NCBI GenBank assembly: GCA_018269005.1
Contig: JAFDVK010000012.1
Location: forward strand, 496,001-560,000
Direction: 5' to 3'
DNA: 64,000 bases
Origin: Acidobacteriota bacterium
Lineage (GTDB): Bacteria > Acidobacteriota > Blastocatellia > Pyrinomonadales > Pyrinomonadaceae
A program made the position numbers and the translations under genes. Below, piece after piece: positions 58,419-64,000 of the stretch; position 1 is the stretch's first letter; the number at the start of each line of letters is the position of its first letter. Under the pieces are notes generated by a model, which saw only the letters and a list, made by a program, of their open reading frames with translations, had not been told where the DNA came from and ran no database searches.

Positions 58419-59495
58419 GTGGATCTTGAAAATCAGCCGAGCGACGACGAAACCCCAATTCCTCGGCTCGTTCCGCATCACATCAACCGCCTGAAGATCG
58501 CCGCGATCGTGCTTACAACGATCGGCGTTGTCCTTTTTGCGTATTTTGTCTATTCGATAGGCTATCGCGAGCTCGCGGGCGAGATCGCAAAACTCGGGGT
58601 CAGCGGCTTTGCGGTTCTGCTTCTTCTTTACTTTTTACGTGTAATTGCAAGGGCTTCAGCGTGGAAGCTTTCGGTCGGCAAACCGTACAACTTACCCATC
58701 CGGGATGGCTTGGCGGGCGTCATCATTGGCGAGGCGATGAGTTCCGTGATCCCGCTCGGCATCCTTGTCAGCGGTACTGCGAAGGCCCTTGCCGTACGAC
58801 GAAAATTACCTTTGGTCGTCGGCCTTTCGTCGGTCGCGACCGAGAATCTCTTTTACAGTTTTATTACAAGTTTGTTTCTTATTCTCGGCTCTTTGACGCT
58901 TGTTCGGAGCTTCGAACTCGAAGAAGGCTGGGTCTTTACGATCGATCTTCTCATCGCGGCCCTTGTTGCCGTGATCGTCTTCCTGGTGCTTCTTGTGGTG
59001 CGGCAATGGCACTTGGCCAGCGAACTCTGTGAAAGACTCTACCAACGCGGTTTCGCCACATCGTTTACGGGAACGTGGCGAATGCACATCCGTCTTTTTG
59101 AGAATTTTATATTCGGCTTTTATCGCCAATACCCGAAGCGTTTCCTTCCGATCTGCATTTTTGAGGCCGCGTATCATACGCTTGGCATCGCCGAGGTTTG
59201 GTATATCCTGAGCCAGATCGGTGACCGTGTTCCGCACCTGACGCAGGCTTTTCTGCTCGAATCTGTCAGCCGTCTCGTGACGATCGTCTTTAAGCTCGTG
59301 CCGTTCGTTATCGGCGTGGATGAGGCCGGTGCTCAATTCGTTGCGCGGACACTCGGAATGGCGGTTGGGATCGGCGTGACGATCGCTCTTTTGCGCAAAG
59401 GGCGCATGCTTTTCTGGGTGCTGGTCGGCTTTTCACTGATTGTCCGGCGGGGCCTGAAATTCAGTCATCTTACCGGCAGGAAAACCGAAGGCTAG
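58419..59495 (+). CDS. YbhN/UPF0104-type flippase-like membrane protein
   Basis: A 358-residue protein with about eight helices. The LPG-synthase-TM/YbhN pattern includes FRVIARASAWKLSVGK, GEAMSSVIPLGILVSGTAKA (the Pro/Gly-rich helix) and LTQAFLLESVSRLVTIVFKL near the end. Such proteins move lipids or lipid-linked precursors; the substrate is unknown. Start GTG 58419 is chosen. Its stop codon shares the CTAG palindrome with the convergent SLC13 gene (4-bp overlap). Confidence 0.85.
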   Translation: MDLENQPSDDETPIPRLVPHHINRLKIAAIVLTTIGVVLFAYFVYSIGYRELAGEIAKLGVSGFAVLLLLYFLRVIARASAWKLSVGKPYNLPIRDGLAGVIIGEAMSSVIPLGILVSGTAKALAVRRKLPLVVGLSSVATENLFYSFITSLFLILGSLTLVRSFELEEGWVFTIDLLIAALVAVIVFLVLLVVRQWHLASELCERLYQRGFATSFTGTWRMHIRLFENFIFGFYRQYPKRFLPICIFEAAYHTLGIAEVWYILSQIGDRVPHLTQAFLLESVSRLVTIVFKLVPFVIGVDEAGAQFVARTLGMAVGIGVTIALLRKGRMLFWVLVGFSLIVRRGLKFSHLTGRKTEG

Positions 59496-61282
59496 TCCAA
59501 CGGCCAAAAGACCGGAACAAGCACTATCGAAACTATGAATACGACTATTGTGAGTATCGATCCTATCTTTACGAAGTCCATAAACCGGTAGCGTCCTGGT
59601 GTATAGATCAGCACGCACGCGGGTTCGAGAGGCGTAATGAATGAGAATGACGCTGCGTAAGTGATCGCAATGATGAACGTGCGCGGATTAAGGCCAAGAG
59701 CCAACGCCGTTTTGACGGCAACCGGCAGCACGACCAATGCCGCAGCTTGGTTCGACATTGGCTGGGTAAGCGCGACCGTCAGAATGAAGAACCCGGCGAG
59801 GACGGCCGTGCTTCCGAACGCGCCGATATAAGTTTCTATCAATCCCGCGAGAAACCTGTCCGCACCGCTCGATTCCATCGCCGCACCGAAACTCATCATG
59901 CAGGCGATCATCACGAGCAGACGCATATCGATCAAAGAATAAAGTTCGCGGTATAGAACTGTCTGCGTCGCAAGCAAGACCATAACGCCGAGCAGCACCG
60001 CGACCGTCAACGGAATGTCGAGGCCGGTCGCAACCTTTGAGATCGAAAGGACAAGGAATAGCAAGAATGCGGCGATCGCCCATTTTCGCTTGGAGAAGCG
60101 TGCGCTCGTATCGGAGATCTCTTCAACGAGCACTACCTGATCGTCGCCGGCGAGCTGCTGTATGCTCTCTTTTCGGCCCTGTATAAGAAGGACATCGCCG
60201 AACTTCAGGCGAACGTCACTCAGCTTTTCGATGAGCGTTGTGCCGTGCCGGTTGATCGCAAGCACAGTCATTCGATAACGCTGGCGGAAGTCGATCGATT
60301 TCAGCGTTTGCCCGACAAAGATCGAGTCGCGCATAATGATCGCCTCATACAGGCCGATCTCTTCGCTGCTCAGATCTTCGTCATCGAGATAGATCTCGGG
60401 TTTGATCTCGATGCCTTCGAGAGGCTTTACGCGGAGCAGGTCCTGGATCTTTCCTTCGACGATCAGCGAATCGCGGCGTCGGATGCGTTCGCTCGACCGC
60501 GGTGCATCGATCCGTGAACCGTCGCGAACGATGCCGAGGACGGTCAGCCCAAGCTCGCTTGCGAGGTCCGTTTCTGAGATCTTCTGGCCGACGAGCGGCG
60601 ATCTCGGCAAAACGACCAGCTCGGTCACATAATCGCGTATCTGATATTGATCGGTCAGCGAATCCTTGCTCTCGATTCGCGGGAGCATATGCCTGCCGAC
60701 GAAGAGCATATAGAGCATTCCGAATGCGAACGTAACGATGCCGACCGGCAGAAGTTCGAACATCGAGAAAGGCTCTTGGCCGTAACGCTGGATCGCGCCG
60801 CTAACGGCAAGATTCGTCGATGTACCGATCAAGGTCAGGCTGCCGCCGAGTATGGCGCCGAACGCAAGCGGCATCAGCAGCTTTGACGGTGAGATCTTTG
60901 CCTTTGCTGCAAGACCCATAACGACAGGCAGGAACATTGCCGTTGTCGTCGTATTCTTGAGCATGCTTGCGCTCAAGGCCGCCGTGAACATTATCAGAGC
61001 TGTAAGGAGGAACTCATTGCTGCCCGCTAATCGATGGATCCTGTTCCCGATCTCGTCAACGATCCCTGTCTTAACGAGGCCGCCGACCAGAACAAAGAGG
61101 CCGCCGATCGTGACGATGATGTCGTTGCCGAATCCGGCGACCGCATCTTTAACGGTAAGAACTTGCGTAAGCACAAGAGCGATCACCAAAATAAGCCCGA
61201 TGATGTCCACCGGCAGCTTCTCGCTCGCGAACAGGACTATCGCAAGGACGAGCAGGACCAATGTGATCACGATCGGGGTCAT
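59492..61282 (-). CDS. SLC13-family transporter with two RCK-C (TrkA-C) domains
   Basis: A 596-residue transporter with about eleven helices and two cytosolic TrkA-C domains between membrane halves (DYVTELVVLPRSPLVGQKIS and IGLYEAIIMRDSIFVGQTLK near 225-380). Membrane motifs include GGSLTLIGTSTNLAVSGAI (the SNT motif typical of DASS/SLC13 carriers) and TQPMSNQAAALVVLPVAVKT, with the second T-S-N. It may carry dicarboxylates, sulfate or inorganic anions using a Na+ gradient. It overlaps the flippase-like gene by 4 bp at its 3' end. Confidence 0.9.
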   Translation of the reverse strand: MTPIVITLVLLVLAIVLFASEKLPVDIIGLILVIALVLTQVLTVKDAVAGFGNDIIVTIGGLFVLVGGLVKTGIVDEIGNRIHRLAGSNEFLLTALIMFTAALSASMLKNTTTTAMFLPVVMGLAAKAKISPSKLLMPLAFGAILGGSLTLIGTSTNLAVSGAIQRYGQEPFSMFELLPVGIVTFAFGMLYMLFVGRHMLPRIESKDSLTDQYQIRDYVTELVVLPRSPLVGQKISETDLASELGLTVLGIVRDGSRIDAPRSSERIRRRDSLIVEGKIQDLLRVKPLEGIEIKPEIYLDDEDLSSEEIGLYEAIIMRDSIFVGQTLKSIDFRQRYRMTVLAINRHGTTLIEKLSDVRLKFGDVLLIQGRKESIQQLAGDDQVVLVEEISDTSARFSKRKWAIAAFLLFLVLSISKVATGLDIPLTVAVLLGVMVLLATQTVLYRELYSLIDMRLLVMIACMMSFGAAMESSGADRFLAGLIETYIGAFGSTAVLAGFFILTVALTQPMSNQAAALVVLPVAVKTALALGLNPRTFIIAITYAASFSFITPLEPACVLIYTPGRYRFMDFVKIGSILTIVVFIVSIVLVPVFWPLD

Positions 61283-61434
61283 TGTCCTATAAGGATAAGG
61301 GTTTTATGGCGTATGTAAATAGGAAAAACGTAAAGATCATGTCGTCAGGAGACCGATCAAGCATGTATGGACGAGCCGTTCGATGGTGGTAATATTCTCA
61401 TCAAGCGTGTAACTTCTGCCGCTCGGAGCAAATT

Positions 61435-62979
61435 ATGAAGAAACTTTTCCCGATACTTATTGTTGTTTTAGCCCTTTCGTCCGCCGTTTTTGCGCAGCAA
61501 ACGCTTGATGAAAAGCTCAAGGCGATCGACGCCTATGCGAACAAGGTGATGGACACTTGGAAAGATTCTGACGCCGGTATGGCGATCGCCATTGTCAAGG
61601 ATGACAAGGTGGTATTTGAGAAAGGATATGGAGTCCGGGAGATAGGGAAGCCGGAAAAGGTCGATGAAAATACGCTCTTTGCGATCGCCTCGAATTCAAA
61701 GGCTTTCAACACGGCTGCCCTTGCGATCCTTGTTGACGAGGGCAAGATAAGATGGGACGACAAGGTCTCGAAATACCTGCCGGAATTCGAACTTTACGAC
61801 CCGTGGGTCACGCATGAATTGACCATACGCGACATCATCTCGCACCGCGTCGGGCTCGATACCTTCAGCGGCGACCTTCTCTGGTACGACACGACATATT
61901 CGACAGACGAAATACTCAGACGCGTGCGTTATCTGAAGCCGGTTTCGAGCTTTCGCTCGCGTTACGGCTATCAGAATCTGATGTTCATCGCCGCCGGACG
62001 GATCGTCGAGAAAGTCTCGGGCCAGCCGTGGGCGGATTTTATTAAGAGCCGAATTTTAACGCCGCTCGGAATGACGCGGACGAATCTGAGCGTTCGCGAT
62101 CTAAAGGAAAATTACGCGATGCCGCATAACGAATCGGGCGGAAAGCTGCGTGCCTTGCCGCCGGGATTCCTGGATCACGCGATCGGAGCCGTCCGCCTTA
62201 ACGCGTCCGTTCACGATCTCTCGAAATGGATACGCCTGCAGCTCGGACGCGGAACATTCGAGGGGAAAAAGATCTTTTCAAAAGAACAGAGTTGGGAAAT
62301 GTGGTCGCCGAATACGCTCCAACCGCTCTCGGAGCGTGCTGTTGAGAATCTTCCCGGGCGTCATTTTTCAGCCTACGCGATGGGCTGGGGCACTTATGAT
62401 TATTACGGCCGCAAGATCATCAATCACAGCGGCGGGCTCGACGGAATGCTCTCATACACCGTTCTGATTCCCGAGGAAAATATCGGCTTCGTTGTCCTGA
62501 CGAACAGTGAATCGCCCGGTTTTTCGATAATGATGTCCAAGATGCGGGATCTATTCGTCAACGCTCCGGACCGCGATTGGAATGCAGAGGCCGTTCGACG
62601 CGTCGCCGCGCAAAAAGCAGACAACGCCAAGGAGACAGCAAAGATCGATGCCGAACGCATCCCGAACACAAAACCTTCACTGCCGCTTTCGGGTTACGCC
62701 GGCACGTACACAAGCCGAATGTATGGCGATGTTACGGTCGCGGAAGAGAACGGCAAACTCGTGATGCGGCTAGTGCCGGCACCGAACTTCGTCGCCGACC
62801 TCGAACACTGGCATCTCGACACGTGGCAGATACATTGGCGGCCGAGCGTTCACTACAATTTTCCGCGAGGTTTTGTAACATTTACGATCGACGAACACGC
62901 AAAGACCGACCAACTGAAGATCGATCAGCCGAACAACGATTTCTGGTTCTACGAACTAGACCTGCACAGGGCAAAATAA
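61435..62979 (+). CDS. Exported serine hydrolase (class C beta-lactamase family)
   Basis: A 514-residue exported protein: signal peptide (LFPILIVVLALSSAVFAQ) and a serine beta-lactamase/DD-peptidase fold. The catalytic S-x-x-K is SNSK (Ser86-Lys89) in FAIASNSKAFNTAALAILVD; the Tyr-x-Asn is YQN (Tyr179) in RYGYQNLMFIAAG; the third motif is HSGG in IINHSGGLDGM. A C-terminal lipocalin-like DUF3471 part follows (GYAGTYTSRMYGDVTVAEEN). It probably acts on peptides or esters; resistance to beta-lactams is not implied. ATG 61435 is clear. Confidence 0.92.
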   Translation: MKKLFPILIVVLALSSAVFAQQTLDEKLKAIDAYANKVMDTWKDSDAGMAIAIVKDDKVVFEKGYGVREIGKPEKVDENTLFAIASNSKAFNTAALAILVDEGKIRWDDKVSKYLPEFELYDPWVTHELTIRDIISHRVGLDTFSGDLLWYDTTYSTDEILRRVRYLKPVSSFRSRYGYQNLMFIAAGRIVEKVSGQPWADFIKSRILTPLGMTRTNLSVRDLKENYAMPHNESGGKLRALPPGFLDHAIGAVRLNASVHDLSKWIRLQLGRGTFEGKKIFSKEQSWEMWSPNTLQPLSERAVENLPGRHFSAYAMGWGTYDYYGRKIINHSGGLDGMLSYTVLIPEENIGFVVLTNSESPGFSIMMSKMRDLFVNAPDRDWNAEAVRRVAAQKADNAKETAKIDAERIPNTKPSLPLSGYAGTYTSRMYGDVTVAEENGKLVMRLVPAPNFVADLEHWHLDTWQIHWRPSVHYNFPRGFVTFTIDEHAKTDQLKIDQPNNDFWFYELDLHRAK

Positions 62980-63007
62980 AGGCCTTTTGCTATACTGGTA
63001 GCTGATT

Positions 63008-63193
63008 ATGAACATCAAGGTAATCGTCGAAATTGGTGAGGACGGGTTTTATGTTGCCCGTGTTCCGGCACTAAAAGGCTGTTGGTCGCAAGGGAAAACC
63101 AGGGAACAGGCGTTGGTGAATATTCGAGAAGCGATAGATCTTTATCTTGACCCGGAACCAGCGGACTTTCTGCCTTACGAGATGCCGAAATAG
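63008..63193 (+). CDS. HicB-like protein without HicA
   Basis: A 61-residue protein with the RNase H-like HicB fold: MNIKVIVEIGEDGFYVARVP, ALKGCWSQGKTREQALVNIR, EAIDLYLD. HicB antitoxins usually have an adjacent HicA toxin, which is not visible on either side; such solitary HicB-like proteins are common. It lies 29 bp after the serine hydrolase gene and may be in its transcript. It lacks the C-terminal DNA-binding domain of full-length HicB. Confidence 0.8.
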   Translation: MNIKVIVEIGEDGFYVARVPALKGCWSQGKTREQALVNIREAIDLYLDPEPADFLPYEMPK

Positions 63194-63292
63194 ATACGGT
63201 TGATTTTGTCGCCGCCCTCCGATGATTCGACAAGGAGCCGTTGATGTGTCAGAATCTCGCTTCTACTCTTGTTTAGGAGATATTGTTGTTAG

Positions 63293-63493
63293 ATGTCAGA
63301 AGAAGCAGTTCAGCAGGCTGAGGCCGCACCCGAAACACCTTCGAACCCGGATGATGTTCATTATCAGGCGGTCGAAAAAGAGGGTACGGTAACGGCCATC
63401 TGGGAAATGGAAGGGCAAAAGCACCTTCGTACGATCGATCCTCGGTCGAACGAAGGCAAGCAGATCCTTGCACTGTTCGAAACCGCCGCCTAA
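63293..63493 (+). CDS. Very small hypothetical protein
   Basis: A 66-residue acidic protein, MSEEAVQQAEAAPETPSNPD and then VHYQAVEKEGTVTAIWEMEG, not recognised. It starts with ATG 63293; a TAGGAGA lies a little too far upstream (about 12 bases) for a strong site. The composition is coding-like, and the C-terminal half resembles small cytosolic proteins of this lineage. Low certainty. Confidence 0.5.
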   Translation: MSEEAVQQAEAAPETPSNPDDVHYQAVEKEGTVTAIWEMEGQKHLRTIDPRSNEGKQILALFETAA

Positions 63494-63820
63494 AGAGGCT
63501 CGGTTCGTTCCCGAAGATCAATAAATAGAAGACGTAAAAAGCGCCTCCACCCGCTCTCAAAATTTGCTCGACGAGAGCCGATTTAACGCGCCAATCGACC
63601 TCTGCGCGTGTGAAACACGCGATCAAATGTCATTGTCGCGGCTCTGCCGCTCTATTTGCGGAACGGTTCCGGTAAGCCGGAACCGCACCGCAAATAGACG
63701 GGCAAAGCCCGAAAGAGCAAACTTCCGCGCAAATAGAGCGGCACAACCGCTGTCGCCCCATCTCACTCACCTCGGCCCTCGACGCAAATATGGTGGCGAT
63801 TCTTGTGTGTGTGCTAGGTC
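63494..63820. repeat. Gene-free stretch with a nested palindrome cluster
   Basis: No gene seen. The main element is a two-tier palindrome at 63651-63698: outer arms TCTATTTGCGG/CCGCAAATAGA and inner arms GGTTCCGG/CCGGAACC with a 4-base loop. Flanking it are GCGGC-TCT-GCCGC (63638-63650), CGGGC-AAA-GCCCG (63699-63711), a CGCGTGT/ACACGCG hairpin near 63604-63622, and a second GCGCAAATAGAGCGGC near 63727. The whole is a tightly packed set of hairpins. Confidence 0.7.
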
Positions 63821-63830
63821 TTGACACGTA

Positions 63831-63839
63831 TGCTATACT
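63831..63839 (+). promoter_or_regulatory. Extended -10 promoter
   Basis: TGC-TATACT (63831-63839) is an extended -10 element; TTGACA (63821-63826) is too close (7 bp) to be its -35. Transcription would start near 63846. No coding frame follows, so it probably serves the structured region described next or a gene beyond the window. Confidence 0.5.
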
Positions 63840-63845
63840 TGTAGA

Positions 63846-63991
63846 TGTGTGTGCAACATACGTTGCGTTACGTTGTTCTTTGAAAAAAAAGCTTAACTTT
63901 CAAGGCGTCCCAGGTTTCTAATGCCGTAATTGTTGAAACCATTGGACTTGCTTGTCCCAATGCATTGTCCCGAATTTGGAATGTTTTTTTT
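63846..63991 (+). ncRNA. Candidate structured small RNA or operon leader
   Basis: After the extended -10 promoter there are five consecutive stem-loops and a U-run: GCAAC/GTTGC (63853-63866); CTTTGAAA/TTTCAAGG (63878-63905); GGTTTC/GAAACC (63913-63940); CATTGGAC/GTCCCAATG (63940-63962, one bulge); CATT-CC/GG-AATG (63963-63983) followed by TTTTTTTT (63984-63991). No frame of meaningful length is present. It could be a small RNA of about 145 nt ending at an intrinsic terminator. Alternatively TGTTCTTTGAAAA (63874-63886) matches the boxA of rRNA leaders, so a ribosomal RNA operon may begin just beyond the window. Neither can be decided here. Confidence 0.4.
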
Positions 63992-64000
63992 CAATTTTTT

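Noticed and set aside
63913..63940. Single CRISPR-like repeat (GGTTTC...GAAACC)
   Set aside because: Only one copy, with no second repeat or spacer before the window ends; pairing with neighbouring stems explains it better.

Overview
The window (moderate GC, densely coded on both strands, short intergenic gaps) looks like the chromosome of a free-living member of the Acidobacteriota, most likely a Blastocatellia/Pyrinomonadaceae-like organism. This is an inference from gene content: a 1065-residue Oar-like TonB-dependent receptor with an N-terminal carboxypeptidase-regulatory domain, other proteins carrying that domain, a DUF1844 protein, secreted M13 and M1 peptidases, LVIVD-repeat and DUF305 proteins, separate SpoIIM (DUF95) and DUF58 genes, and several families of dispersed intergenic hairpin repeats. 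No rRNA, tRNA, CRISPR array, transposase or phage gene was recognised.

Layout. 1-3.1 kb: two small enzyme-like proteins, then mgtE and an mgtC/sapB-type gene, with what looks like a broken second mgtC start upstream of mgtE. 3.2-11.6 kb: a BrnT-like toxin/antitoxin pair, a run of small membrane and housekeeping genes (TMEM175-like channel, DinB, DUF2235-like hydrolase, methyltransferase, PhnP-like MBL, DUF1844, MazG), then a mazEF module coupled to a putative molybdenum-carrier gene that appears to start at CTG. 11.6-20.8 kb: serS, M13 peptidase, TonB-domain protein, HD phosphohydrolase and the large receptor. 20.9-27.9 kb: ABC exporter, sigma/anti-sigma pair, ribA, TPR protein, SpoIIM-like, META protein. 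27.9-31.3 kb (minus): DUF58 protein, a caspase-like/methyltransferase fusion and an atypical glutamate racemase. 31.4-33.1 kb: a PerR-like regulator with a clear operator-promoter, a 2-Cys peroxiredoxin and a TlpA-like thioredoxin. 33.2-37.0 kb (minus): DUF4112, a DUF4926/DUF6883 pair, a HEAT-cyclophilin fusion and OsmC. 37-47 kb: secreted glycine-zipper protein, AlkZ-like protein, a Cys-rich/CarboxypepD protein, LVIVD and DUF305 proteins, an E1 alpha-beta fusion and Ada. 47-54.8 kb: an HNH nuclease lodged between a remnant of an M1 peptidase gene end and an intact M1 gene, a 1.1-kb repeat region, radical SAM, esterase, GNAT, VapBC. 54.9-61.3 kb: hypothetical genes, a nucleotidyltransferase pair resembling AbiE-type modules, YcxB, acyl-CoA dehydrogenase, flippase-like protein, SLC13 transporter. 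61.4-64 kb: serine hydrolase, orphan HicB, a tiny hypothetical gene, a 48-bp two-tier palindrome and, at the very end, a promoter followed by five consecutive hairpins and a U-run that may be a small RNA or an rRNA leader.

How the genes work together: the clearest functional unit is the peroxide-defence cluster perR-prx-tlpA; mgtE/mgtC form a magnesium-related pair; four small toxin-antitoxin-like modules (BrnT-like, MazEF, VapBC, nucleotidyltransferase pair) plus two weaker candidates are scattered through the window. Promoters of several of these modules place the predicted transcription start on, or within a few bases of, the start codon, suggesting leaderless or nearly leaderless mRNAs.
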